A DNA stretch of 64,000 bases from Alphaproteobacteria bacterium. GTDB taxonomy: Bacteria; Pseudomonadota; Alphaproteobacteria; CAAGCB01; CAG-977. This document shows positions 54,371 to 63,040 of the stretch, piece by piece. The stretch lies in NCBI GenBank assembly GCA_900768185.1, contig CAAGCB010000012.1, positions 62,001-126,000 of the forward strand. The letters run 5' to 3'. The position numbers were made by a program, and so were the translations under genes. The notes below the pieces were generated by a model. That model searched no databases and was not told where the DNA came from. It saw only the letters and a program-made list of their open reading frames with translations. Every line of letters starts with the position of its first letter. Positions within the stretch are counted from its first letter, which is position 1.

Positions 54371-55705
54371 ATGTCCGGTATACTTGATTCAAAATTTCAA
54401 AATCCGTCGCCGCAATCGCAACCGCAACCGATCGCAAGCGTAAGCTTGATCGGCGATGGGAACGACGCAAACAAACACCGTCTTTATTTCGGCGCGGGCG
54501 AGGACGATTATTTCAACGTGGCGGGGACGTTTGACGACGCTTCGTTCCTGATGGAAACGCTGGAATGCGTCGTAAAAAGTCCGAAAGCTTTGGAACAAAT
54601 CAAATCCGTTCCCGTCGAAGAACGTCCGACGCTGAAAAGCCAAATGCTGTCGAACGGGTGGGGCGGATTCTTTTGCCCCGGCGATAATTCCATTATCGTG
54701 GGGAAAAACTGCGGAAACGGTTTCAAAACAGCGGGACTGTTCATGCACGAATTTCACCATTTCAAGCAAAGTCGCGTCGGGAATTGGACGAACGTGCAGA
54801 CCAATCTGCCCGACCAGATGCTGGTGGAACGTATGGGCGAAGCCGCTGCGGAAGTGGCGAATTTCCAATTTCTTAACGATGTCAGGCACTTGCCGGAAGC
54901 TAAAGCCGATTTCGACATGATGATGGCGTACCGTCCCGGATTCAAGGACTACATTCAGGCGGTCGACGCCGGAAAGGACGAATCCGAATGCGTTTTCGCG
55001 GGCATGCGCGGATACGCCGCCAACCATTACCTTGCTGACAAATACGCGAAACAGTATCACACGATGCCGTTCAGTCTGGAAAAGGATAACAAGGATCTGA
55101 TGGATTTCAAACCGTCCGAACACGACGGCATCGCACAGATGATGAACGAGATGCAGATTCAATCTTTGTTCCCGTCGGGGGACAACGTTGATGAAACCGC
55201 CTATTTTAAAATGGTGACGACCGGACTGATGTCCGAATTGCCGCCTGACGACAAAATTAAACGGGAAATGCGGTCGGACAATTTCGCCTATATCAGCGAT
55301 TCAACCTACAAACTGATGAAATCAGCGCAGGATCAATGCGAGGCGTGCGGTTCCCTGACGGCGAAACTGTCGCCGGAGGGCAGAGCCGTTCTGGCGCCGC
55401 ACGGGCTGTACCGCGACGGCGCGGCGTATGAAAAATCGATCACGCCTCCGCCGCCTCCGCCGATGAACGAGAATGACGTCCAAATGCCGCCGCCGATTGA
55501 CGGCAAAGTGTCGCCTCCGCCGCCCGTGGACGAAAACGGCAAGCCCTTGCCGCCGCCGATGCCTTCTTTGCAGGCGAAACTGGCGGAGATGACGCCGAAA
55601 CATGGGCTGATGTCGCGGTTGCAGGTGCAAACGCGGGAAAAAACGGACGCGCCGACGCGAAACGCGGTCGCGTGCGAACTGAGGCAAAAAGGAAATTCCA
55701 GATGA
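54371..55705 (+). CDS. Putative HExxH metallopeptidase with proline-rich tail, distant fifth member
   Basis: A 444-residue protein without signal peptide. HEFHH at 126-130 follows a hydrophobic lead-in (KTAGLFM), and a second acidic motif, MLVERMGEAAAEVANF (150-165), supplies candidate third ligands Glu157/Glu161. The spacing resembles the 45-49 kb array but overall similarity is low. Residues about 360-410 are a low-complexity proline tract (PPPPPP, PPPIDGK, PPPPVDE). Start ATG 54371 after AGGAG; an upstream frame to 54260 is not supported. Coupled to the small gene at 55702. Confidence 0.6.
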   Translation: MSGILDSKFQNPSPQSQPQPIASVSLIGDGNDANKHRLYFGAGEDDYFNVAGTFDDASFLMETLECVVKSPKALEQIKSVPVEERPTLKSQMLSNGWGGFFCPGDNSIIVGKNCGNGFKTAGLFMHEFHHFKQSRVGNWTNVQTNLPDQMLVERMGEAAAEVANFQFLNDVRHLPEAKADFDMMMAYRPGFKDYIQAVDAGKDESECVFAGMRGYAANHYLADKYAKQYHTMPFSLEKDNKDLMDFKPSEHDGIAQMMNEMQIQSLFPSGDNVDETAYFKMVTTGLMSELPPDDKIKREMRSDNFAYISDSTYKLMKSAQDQCEACGSLTAKLSPEGRAVLAPHGLYRDGAAYEKSITPPPPPPMNENDVQMPPPIDGKVSPPPPVDENGKPLPPPMPSLQAKLAEMTPKHGLMSRLQVQTREKTDAPTRNAVACELRQKGNSR

Positions 55706-55899
55706 CAAAATTAAGCGAAAAGTCTTTGGTTAAACGGTTCGCAAAAGGTGCCGCCGTTACGGTTGATCTGGGCGGGACGCCTGAAAATTCCAAAGTGAAT
55801 GAAAAACTGCGCGCGTCCATTTTGCGCGATCCGGAAAAAAAGATCAGCGAAGCGGAACGCGTGTCGTCCCATTTGTCCGAAGCGATGTTGCATCGCTGA
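55702..55899 (+). CDS. Small protein coupled to the fifth HExxH protein
   Basis: A 65-residue basic/acidic helical protein (KLSEKSLVKRFAKGAAV; ISEAERVSSHLSEAML). Its ATG overlaps the previous stop (ATGA), with AAAAAGGAAA upstream, so it is probably translated with the peptidase-like protein and may be its partner or inhibitor. No family recognised. Confidence 0.55.
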   Translation: MTKLSEKSLVKRFAKGAAVTVDLGGTPENSKVNEKLRASILRDPEKKISEAERVSSHLSEAMLHR

Positions 55900-55981
55900 C
55901 GCGCGTCGGCGATAAAAACCGCGTCAAACGATTTTTTAAGTTGACGACGGGATAAACTTTCGCTAGAACAGAAATCGCGCC

Positions 55982-56071
55982 GGAGGGCGGGCAGGACGGT
56001 AATGCAGCGGATTGCTAATCCGTACACGGGGTTAAAGCCGTGAGTGGGTTCGACTCCCACGCCCTCCGCCA
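55982..56071 (+). tRNA. tRNA-Ser (anticodon GCU)
   Basis: A 90-base class II tRNA. Acceptor GGAGGGC (55982-55988) pairs with GCCCTCC (56061-56067), discriminator G, CCA encoded (56069-56071). The anticodon loop is TTGCTAA, giving GCU. A long variable arm and GGTTCGACTCC T-arm identify it as a serine tRNA reading AGC/AGU. Confidence 0.95.
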
Positions 56072-56077
56072 TTTTAC

Positions 56078-56116
56078 AAAAGGACTCATTGTTTTCAATG
56101 GGTTCTTTTTGTTTTT
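56078..56116 (+). terminator. Terminator of tRNA-Ser
   Basis: Fourteen-base stem (56078-56091 with 56096-56109, two G-T pairs), TTTT loop, followed by a T-rich run. Begins six bases past the tRNA. Confidence 0.8.
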
Positions 56117-56120
56117 ACAG

Positions 56121-56329
56121 ACAATTCAAAAAAATAAAGACGATCACGGCAAAAATTTTTCTTTTGTGATGAATGAAAATGGCGAATGGAAACTGTCGCC
56201 CGCCTATGATTAACGCCGTCCGAGGTGATTAACGGAAAGCACATCGCATTGGTCAACGGCAAAGGCGCAAACATCACCGATGACGATTTTAAAGCTGTTG
56301 CGGAACGGTTCGGGATTAAGGGGGAATAA
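56121..56329 (+). pseudogene. Decayed hipA kinase fragment
   Basis: From about 56133 the frame encodes NKDDHGKNFSFVMNENG and then WKLSPAYD, the catalytic-loop region of HipA-family Ser/Thr kinase toxins. It then hits TAA; with one T restored after AYD the text continues LTPSEVINGKHIALVNGK to AVAERFGIKGE and a stop at 56329. So only about 65 C-terminal codons remain, with a one-base deletion. No hipB and no 5' part are present. It sits directly after the tRNA-Ser terminator, the usual place for island debris. Confidence 0.7.
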
Positions 56330-56362
56330 TCTTTAAACGGGAAGGGCAAAGCCATTCCGTCC

Positions 56363-56390
56363 TTGCGTCGCAACCGTTCGATAATATACT
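56363..56390 (+). promoter_or_regulatory. Promoter of the type I restriction operon
   Basis: TTGCGT (56363-56368), 16-base spacer, TATACT (56385-56390), 30 bases before the hsdR start. Confidence 0.5.
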
Positions 56391-56420
56391 ATTGTTTCAT
56401 ATATATATTCGGAGGGAACT

Positions 56421-59132
56421 TTGTGTACACCGGAAGAACGGGCGCGGCAAATTATCGATGACCGTCTGACAAAAGCGGGCTGGATCATTCAAGACAGGGC
56501 GGATTTCGACCGCACCGCCGCCGTCGGCGTCGCCGTGCGCGAATTTATGATGAAGGACGGGACAGAAGCTGATTATCTGCTGTTTGTCAACGGCAAAGCC
56601 GCCGGCGTCATCGAAGCCAAAAAATCGGGTGTGTCCCTCAGCGGCGTTGAAAACCAGTCCGCCGCATACGCCGCCGCTTTGCCCGATTATGTGAAAAAAG
56701 CGGCTGATTTCCTGCCGTTTGTTTACGAGGCGACGGATACGGAAACATGGTTCACGGATTACCGCGACCATACCCCGCGCGCCCGCCGCGTGTTTTCCTT
56801 TCACCGTCCCGAAACGCTGGCAACGGAACTGGCGCAAGAAACGACTTTACGCAACCGTTTGCAAACCATGCCGCCGCTGAATAAAATCGGTTTGCGTCAA
56901 TGCCAGATCGAAGCGATCACGGGACTGGAAGCGTCTTTGGCGAAAGGACAGCCGCGATCGCTGATTCAAATGGCGACGGGCGCGGGCAAGACCTTTACCG
57001 CCTGCAATTTTGTTTATCGCCTGATCAAGCACGCCAAAGCCAAACGCGTTTTGTTTCTGGTCGATCGCAACAATTTGGGCGCGCAGACAAAGAAAGAGTT
57101 TTCAAACTTTTATCTGAACGACGAAAACCGCCCATTTACGGACGCTTACATCGTTCAGCATATGCAGCACAACACGGTTGACAAGGACGCGAAAGTCGTC
57201 ATCACGACCATTCAGCGGCTGTATTCCATGCTGCGCGGCGAAGCGGACTACGATTCGGCGAACGAAGACGTTTCCGCCTATGAATTGGGGGCTTTGGGCA
57301 ACCCCGCAACGGTTGAATACAACCGTGATTTGCCGCCGGAGTTTTTCGATTTCATCGTCACGGACGAATGTCACCGCAGTATTTACGGCGATTGGCGGCA
57401 GGTGCTGGAATACTTTGACGCGTTCACCGTCGGATTGACCGCCACGCCGTCAAAAATGACGCTGGGCTACTTTAACCAAAACATCGTCGCCGAATATCCT
57501 TATGAAAGATCGGTCATCGACGGCGTGAACGTCGATTACGAGGTTTTGCGAATCCGCACGAAAATCACGGAACAGGGCGGGATAATCACGCATGACTTTC
57601 CCGTTCTGCAAAGGGATAAGAAAACGCGCAGGGAAACGTACAAGCAGATTGACGACGATATCGCATACACTCCGAACCGGCTTGACCGTTCCGTTATGGC
57701 ACCGAACCAGATTCGCACGATCATTCAATGCTACAAGGATACTTTGTGGACGGAGCTGTTTCCGAACCGCGATCCGACTTGGGTGCCGAAAACGCTGATT
57801 TTCGCCAAGGACGACAACCATGCCGAGGAAATCGTCCGCATCACCCGCGAAGTGTTCGGCAAAGACAACGCGTTTTGCAAAAAGATCACTTACAACGTGA
57901 CGGGTGAAAAGCCGTCGGATTTGATCAACGAATTTCGGACATCGCCGACTTTGCGCGTCGCGGTCACGGTGGACATGATCGCGACGGGAACGGACATCAA
58001 ACCGCTGGAAGTTTTGATTTTCATGCGCGACGTGCATTCGGAACTGTATTACGAACAAATGAAAGGGCGCGGTGTGCGTTCCGTGTCCGACACGGATTTA
58101 CAATCGGTTACGCCGAACGCGCGGGCGAAAACGCACTTTTTCCTGATTGACGCCGTCGGCGTGACGGAATCGAACAAGTCCGCCTCGCAACCTTTGGAAC
58201 GCAAACGCGCCGTCCCGCTGAAAAAGCTGGCGGAACAGCTGGCGCAGGGCAAGGACGACGACGACACGCTTGATTCCGTCGCCGTGCGGTTGGTGAAAAT
58301 TCAATCCCGATTGGAACGCGTGGACGTCGAACGGGTTAAAGCGGCGGCGAACGGCAAGGATTTGGTGCAAATCGCGCGGGAAATGACCGCCGCGGCGGAC
58401 GCGGATTTTCAGGCGGGCAAGACGGACGCTGAAATCGAAGCGGCGAAGCAGGAGGCGGTCAAGCCCTTTAATTCGCCCGCTTTCCGGCAAACGTTGCTGG
58501 ATTTGGCGTCGAAGTCCGTTTTGTATATCGACTTCGCCCCCGACGAAGTGCTGACCGCGCCCGTCGTCGGCACGCAAAGGGCGCAGGACACGGTGAAAAA
58601 CTTCCGCGATTTCATTGAATCGAACAAGGACGAAATCACTGCGCTGCAAATCATTTTCAACCGCCCCCGCGCGCAACAAACGCTGACCTTTGAAGCGATA
58701 AAAGACCTGTCGGACAAAATGGCGGCGGCGCGTCCCCCGCTGGATTTGGCGGGCGTCTGGAACGCCTACGCCGACATTGAACGGGACAAGGTCAAACGCG
58801 TGACCAATCCCGCGCGGTTGCTGACGAATTTGGTGCAACTGGTGCGCTTTGCGATCGGCGCGGACGAAACGCTGACCGAATTTGACGCGGCGGCGGAACA
58901 ACGGTTCAATCTGTGGCTGGGACGGCAGAAAAAACGCGGCGTCGAGTTCACGGCGGAACAAACGCAATGGCTGCAAATGATTAAAACGCAAATCATCGAA
59001 AACGCCGCCATTTCAACCGCGGACGTGCAGGAAATCTTCGCCGACCGCGGCGGTCTGTTCAAAGCCAGACAAATCTTCGGCAATCAGCTGAACGACATTC
59101 TGACCGATCTGTCGGCAACATTGATGGGGTAA
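56421..59132 (+). CDS. hsdR: Type I restriction enzyme, R (motor/nuclease) subunit, EcoEI-like
   Basis: A 903-residue ATP-dependent translocase-nuclease. The N-terminal PD-(D/E)xK nuclease residues are Asp51, Glu65 and Lys67 (DYLLF and VIEAKK). Helicase Walker A ATGAGKT lies near 184-191, DECH at about 315, SAT-like TATPS follows, and GRGVRS is motif VI. The C-terminal GGLFKARQIFG block matches EcoEI-type R subunits that dock on the methyltransferase. It starts with TTG 56421 after GGAGG. All motor and nuclease motifs are intact. Confidence 0.92.
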   Translation: MCTPEERARQIIDDRLTKAGWIIQDRADFDRTAAVGVAVREFMMKDGTEADYLLFVNGKAAGVIEAKKSGVSLSGVENQSAAYAAALPDYVKKAADFLPFVYEATDTETWFTDYRDHTPRARRVFSFHRPETLATELAQETTLRNRLQTMPPLNKIGLRQCQIEAITGLEASLAKGQPRSLIQMATGAGKTFTACNFVYRLIKHAKAKRVLFLVDRNNLGAQTKKEFSNFYLNDENRPFTDAYIVQHMQHNTVDKDAKVVITTIQRLYSMLRGEADYDSANEDVSAYELGALGNPATVEYNRDLPPEFFDFIVTDECHRSIYGDWRQVLEYFDAFTVGLTATPSKMTLGYFNQNIVAEYPYERSVIDGVNVDYEVLRIRTKITEQGGIITHDFPVLQRDKKTRRETYKQIDDDIAYTPNRLDRSVMAPNQIRTIIQCYKDTLWTELFPNRDPTWVPKTLIFAKDDNHAEEIVRITREVFGKDNAFCKKITYNVTGEKPSDLINEFRTSPTLRVAVTVDMIATGTDIKPLEVLIFMRDVHSELYYEQMKGRGVRSVSDTDLQSVTPNARAKTHFFLIDAVGVTESNKSASQPLERKRAVPLKKLAEQLAQGKDDDDTLDSVAVRLVKIQSRLERVDVERVKAAANGKDLVQIAREMTAAADADFQAGKTDAEIEAAKQEAVKPFNSPAFRQTLLDLASKSVLYIDFAPDEVLTAPVVGTQRAQDTVKNFRDFIESNKDEITALQIIFNRPRAQQTLTFEAIKDLSDKMAAARPPLDLAGVWNAYADIERDKVKRVTNPARLLTNLVQLVRFAIGADETLTEFDAAAEQRFNLWLGRQKKRGVEFTAEQTQWLQMIKTQIIENAAISTADVQEIFADRGGLFKARQIFGNQLNDILTDLSATLMG

Positions 59133-59174
59133 TCTATTTGAAATAGAGGTTTAAGAAAAAAAGTGAATTTTTTG

Positions 59175-59203
59175 TTGAGCATTTTGCAAAGTGATGATAA
59201 TAT
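59175..59203 (+). promoter_or_regulatory. Candidate internal promoter before gene X
   Basis: TTGAGC (59175-59180), 17-base spacer, TAATAT (59198-59203) in a 149-base AT-rich gap. It would let X and Y be expressed apart from hsdR. Confidence 0.45.
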
Positions 59204-59281
59204 AAAAAATAGATTGTTGTCTTGTAAATAATTTACGTAAAATTTTGTTCGTGTTGTCGGTAAGATTAAGGGAATATAGAT

Positions 59282-60070
59282 ATGGAATTTTCATCTTGTT
59301 ATCTTTCAATTGGTGATAGAAAGCCAGAGAAAAAAGATTTTGAAAAAATTGAACAAAATTTTGCTGAAAAAATAGGAAAGAATTATTTTCTAATTTCAAC
59401 AGAGTTGACGAATAATTTTTTTTGGCTATCCGCCCGTTATGATTCAAAAATGCCTCGTTCGGATATTGTTGTTAATGTAATTGATTTTTCATTAGAAGAT
59501 AATCCTCGTAAAGAAGATCAAGTTGAACCAAGAAAACAATTCTTTAGTTTGTATGATTTTAATAAAGATGTTTTGTATGTATCGAGCTTAAAAAATAAAA
59601 GCACATTTGAGGAAATCCTAAAACAATATGTAGTCGAAAATATTTCAATTAAAAATATAATAAAAGACATTGATGAGTTTTATACTCAAGTGTCATCAAT
59701 TCAAAAAATATACTTTTCATCTGTTGCAAGAGATTTGTTTTCGTCGCGCGGGTTATTGCAACAATCACTTTGCGATAATTATGCAATGGAAGAGCCTGAA
59801 TGTTTTTCAATTGAAGCTATATATAAAAAAAGTTTAGATTCAAAAATAAAAAATGTTATCTCATGCTTGAGGAAACAAAAATCTCAAGGAAAACTTAAAA
59901 AGATAATCATTCAAGGAAAAGATGATCAAGGTTTTGAAAAAATTTTCAACGAAGGGACATTTGTTAATAAAATAAACATTGATTACTCTAGCGACGGAGA
60001 TGATGCCGGAATGATTGACGAAGAATTAATTAAAAATTCTTTATTAAGGAAGCTAGAAATAAATGTATAA
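59282..60070 (+). CDS. Uncharacterised AT-rich gene X inside the type I R-M operon
   Basis: A 262-residue soluble, Lys/Asn/Ile-rich protein. I recognise no family. The N-terminal half (LSIGDRKPEKKDFEKIEQNF, then FWLSARYDSKMPR and FFSLYDF) looks alpha/beta; the C-terminal half is helical and ends with an acidic SSDGDDAGMIDEE segment. The base composition is far more AT-rich than hsdR upstream or the ATPase downstream, so it was acquired separately. Its stop overlaps gene Y by 8 bases. The soluble-plus-membrane pairing inside a defence operon suggests an abortive or membrane-effector defence pair, as in Kiwa-type systems, but there is no sequence evidence for that family. Confidence 0.65.
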   Translation: MEFSSCYLSIGDRKPEKKDFEKIEQNFAEKIGKNYFLISTELTNNFFWLSARYDSKMPRSDIVVNVIDFSLEDNPRKEDQVEPRKQFFSLYDFNKDVLYVSSLKNKSTFEEILKQYVVENISIKNIIKDIDEFYTQVSSIQKIYFSSVARDLFSSRGLLQQSLCDNYAMEEPECFSIEAIYKKSLDSKIKNVISCLRKQKSQGKLKKIIIQGKDDQGFEKIFNEGTFVNKINIDYSSDGDDAGMIDEELIKNSLLRKLEINV

Positions 60071-60518
60071 AAAAGATAATTTTATTATATGTATTACATC
60101 TATTTTAATGGTTATAATATCTATTAGATTTAGATTCTATTTTTTTACAACAAAAAATTATGATCCAGCTAATGTGATAACTTTTTTATCTATTATTTTG
60201 GGTTTTCAGACTGGAGCGTTTGCTCTTCTTTTTTCTTCAACGACTGTACGAGATCTATACAAGATAAAAGATTTTGAAAATAATAAAATAACACTAAAAC
60301 ATCGGTTAAAAAATTATTACAAAGCATCGTTTATTGTATCTATACTATCTATATTATTTTTAATTTTATTTGATACAAGCAATGCACTCATAGTGCAAAA
60401 TATTTTTTCAAACTATTTTGTGTGTGCGATACCATGCATCATTTTCATGAATACATTTATTTTATTTAAAACAAATTCTTTATTATATAAAATATTTATT
60501 AAGGACGCATCTAAATGA
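60063..60518 (+). CDS. Four-helix membrane protein Y, partner of X
   Basis: A 151-residue protein with four transmembrane helices (about 8-27, 37-60, 92-112 and 118-140) and a polar loop after helix 2 (STTVRDLYKIKDFENNK). The segment VITFLSIILGFQTGAFALLFSS is a distinctive feature seen in small phage- or defence-linked membrane proteins. It is as AT-rich as X and is coupled at both ends: 8-base overlap with X and ATGA overlap with hsdS. No enzymatic motif; could be a membrane effector or anchor triggered by X. Confidence 0.65.
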   Translation: MYKKDNFIICITSILMVIISIRFRFYFFTTKNYDPANVITFLSIILGFQTGAFALLFSSTTVRDLYKIKDFENNKITLKHRLKNYYKASFIVSILSILFLILFDTSNALIVQNIFSNYFVCAIPCIIFMNTFILFKTNSLLYKIFIKDASK

Positions 60519-61801
60519 AAACACTTCCTAATAATTGGGTAGAAACGACATTAAGCGATGTTGCGGAAATTTACGATTCAGAGAGGAAACCTGTTAATTC
60601 ATCTGAACGTGAAAAGCGCATTTCCGGAAAAGAAAAAAGTGAATTATACCCTTACTATGGAGCGACCGGACAAGTCGGATATATCGACAATTACATATTT
60701 AATGATGAATTTGTCCTTTTAGGTGAAGACGGTGCTCCTTTTTTGGAGTTTTTAGCAAAGAAAGCTTTTATTGTCCGAGGTAAATTTTGGGTAAATAATC
60801 ATGCTCATATTTTAAAATCGAAAACAAGCAACAAGTTTCTTTGTTTCTTTCTTAATCAGTTTGATTACCATAATTTTGTAACAGGAACGACTCGCTACAA
60901 ACTGACACAATCCGATATGTGTAAAATCCCTATTCCCCTGCCTCCGTTGGCGGAGCAAGGGCGGATTGTGGCAAAAATCGAAGAATTGTTCGCCGGCATT
61001 GACGCGGGGGTTGAAAACTTGAAAGCCGTAAAAAATCAAATCGCCCTTTACCGCCAATCCGTCCTGAAATCCGCGTTTGACGGAACACTTTATAAAACAA
61101 CCGAATGGAATTTTACGTCTATCGGAACTGTTTGCGACATCAATCCCAAAACGGTTTTACCTGATTTTTCAGATGATTCAATTGTTTCCTTTTTGCCTAT
61201 GCCAACTGTCGAAGCCGAAACTGGGGCTTTCTCTCCGGAAACGGTTGAATATAAAAAAGTCAAAAAAGGCTACACGAAATTTCAAAACAATGACGTTTTA
61301 TTCGCCAAGATCACTCCGTGTATGGAAAACGGAAAATCGTGCGTGGTACGTGATTTGATTCAAGGCGTCGGTTTCGGTTCAACCGAATTTCATGTTTTAC
61401 GTTGTCACGCCGGAATGTTGCCGGAATATGTTTTCTATTTTGTTGTGCAAAAGGCTTTTCGTTCAAAAGCCATTTCTTTTATGACTGGGGCGGTCGGACA
61501 GAAAAGGGTTCCCGCCGATTATTTGCGGGATTGCGAAATTCCCGTTCCCTCTCTCGGTGAACAAAAACGCATCGTTGCGGAAATCGAAAGCCGTTTTGAA
61601 CGGGCGGACGCGCTGGAAACGGCGGTTGACCGCGCTTTGAACGACGCCGAAAAATTAAAGCAAGCCGTTTTGAAAAAAGCGTTTTCGGGCGAACTCGTCC
61701 CCCAAAATCCCGACGACGAACCCGCGTCCGTTTTACTTGACCGCATCCGCGCCGCCCGCGCGTCCGAACTTCCCGCCAAAAAAGGAAAACAGAAAAGATA
61801 A
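60515..61801 (+). CDS. hsdS: Type I restriction enzyme, S (specificity) subunit
   Basis: A 428-residue protein with the standard two-half design. TRD1 is about residues 1-145 with the spacer PIPLPPLAEQGRIVAKIEELF. TRD2 is about 205-345 with IPVPSLGEQKRIVAEIESRF. Each half reads about half of the bipartite target. The TRD1 coding part is AT-rich while the conserved helices and TRD2 match the chromosome, the mosaic expected from TRD swapping. Confidence 0.92.
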   Translation: MKTLPNNWVETTLSDVAEIYDSERKPVNSSEREKRISGKEKSELYPYYGATGQVGYIDNYIFNDEFVLLGEDGAPFLEFLAKKAFIVRGKFWVNNHAHILKSKTSNKFLCFFLNQFDYHNFVTGTTRYKLTQSDMCKIPIPLPPLAEQGRIVAKIEELFAGIDAGVENLKAVKNQIALYRQSVLKSAFDGTLYKTTEWNFTSIGTVCDINPKTVLPDFSDDSIVSFLPMPTVEAETGAFSPETVEYKKVKKGYTKFQNNDVLFAKITPCMENGKSCVVRDLIQGVGFGSTEFHVLRCHAGMLPEYVFYFVVQKAFRSKAISFMTGAVGQKRVPADYLRDCEIPVPSLGEQKRIVAEIESRFERADALETAVDRALNDAEKLKQAVLKKAFSGELVPQNPDDEPASVLLDRIRAARASELPAKKGKQKR

Positions 61802-61855
61802 ACTTTCCCTTTTCTTAAAAATCAGATAGAGTTTCTTATCATCAAGGAGCTTAGT

Positions 61856-63040
61856 ATGAAAATCGAATCGTTGAAAATCAAAAATTATAAAGTGTTTAAA
61901 GACGCGGTGATCGAAGATTTGCCCAATATGGCTGTTTTTTTGGGAAAAAACGGCGTCGGGAAAACGACCTTTTTTGATGTTTTCGGTTTTCTGCACGACT
62001 GCCTGTCCGCCAATGTCAAAGCGGCTTTGGCTAAACGCGGCGGATTTCATGAAGTCGTATCGCGCGAACAAACCGGCGACATCGGTTTTGAAATCAAGTT
62101 CAGACCAGCACCCGAAGAACCCCTGATCACTTATGAATTGGAAATCGGGCTGAATGACGAAAAAATGCCGGTTGTCAAAAAGGAAATTCTGCGTTTTCGC
62201 CGCGGGCAAAAAGGGTCGCCCTGGAAAGTGTTGGAATTTTCAAACGGCGACGGCTATGCGGCGAAAGGCGAGTTTGTTTCTTATGAAGATTTTCAAGGAG
62301 CGGAAAGGGCAAGGCAGCATTTGGATTCCCCCGATATTCTGGCAATTAAAGGACTGGGACAATTCAAAGAATTTACAGCTGTTTCCGCCTTTCGCCGATT
62401 GGTTGAAGATTGGTACGTTTCCGATTTTCACATTGAAGAGGCGCGCGACAGAAAAGAAGCCATGTACAGTGAAGCTTTGTCCAGAACGGGGGACAACCTG
62501 CCGCAAGTAGCGCGTTATCTGTTTGAAAACCACAAAGAAAAATTCGATGAAATTTTGAATAAAATGAAACAGCGTGTTCCGGGGGTTGAAAAAGTCGAAG
62601 CACAGGAAACTTCCGACGGCTATGTCGTGTTGCGTTTTCAAGACGGAAAATTCAAAAATCCGTTTTCGGCGCGTTTCGTATCCGACGGCACGATTAAAAT
62701 GTTCACATACCTAGTCTTGCTGAACGATCCGAAACCGCATTCCCTGCTGTGCGTTGAAGAACCTGAAAATCAACTGTATCCGCACTTGTTGCAAGAGTTG
62801 GCGGAAGAGTTTCGCGAATATGCCGACAAAGGCGGGCAAGTTTTTATTTCGACGCATTCCCCCGATTTTTTAAACGCTGTTCGGTTGGAAGAATTATATT
62901 GCCTGATAAAAAAAGACGGCTTTACAAAAATTTACAAAGTATCCGAAAACGAATTGATTTCGTCGCTGTGCAAAGGCGGAGATTTGTTGGGATATCTGTG
63001 GAATCAGGACTTGTTGCTGGAAACGGTTGAACGCCAATGA
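61856..63040 (+). CDS. AAA-type (ABC/OLD-like) ATPase of a two-gene defence module
   Basis: A 394-residue ATPase of the AAA15/AAA_21 kind. Walker A GKNGVGKTTF is at 30-39 (within MAVFLGKNGVGKTTFF), a signature-like FVSDGTIKMF lies near 275, Walker B LLCVEEPEN near 297-305, and a switch His in STHSPDF near 332. No OLD TOPRIM domain is fused; the downstream gene supplies one. ATGA overlap with that gene indicates one module. Such ATPases act as sensors that load a nuclease partner, as AriA does in PARIS. Ribosome site AAGGAG. Confidence 0.8.
   Translation: MKIESLKIKNYKVFKDAVIEDLPNMAVFLGKNGVGKTTFFDVFGFLHDCLSANVKAALAKRGGFHEVVSREQTGDIGFEIKFRPAPEEPLITYELEIGLNDEKMPVVKKEILRFRRGQKGSPWKVLEFSNGDGYAAKGEFVSYEDFQGAERARQHLDSPDILAIKGLGQFKEFTAVSAFRRLVEDWYVSDFHIEEARDRKEAMYSEALSRTGDNLPQVARYLFENHKEKFDEILNKMKQRVPGVEKVEAQETSDGYVVLRFQDGKFKNPFSARFVSDGTIKMFTYLVLLNDPKPHSLLCVEEPENQLYPHLLQELAEEFREYADKGGQVFISTHSPDFLNAVRLEELYCLIKKDGFTKIYKVSENELISSLCKGGDLLGYLWNQDLLLETVERQ

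Noticed and set aside
55440..55560. Tandem nucleotide repeat (CCGCCTCCG-like) as a possible repeat element
   Set aside because: It is in-frame low-complexity proline coding inside the fifth HExxH gene, with irregular units.
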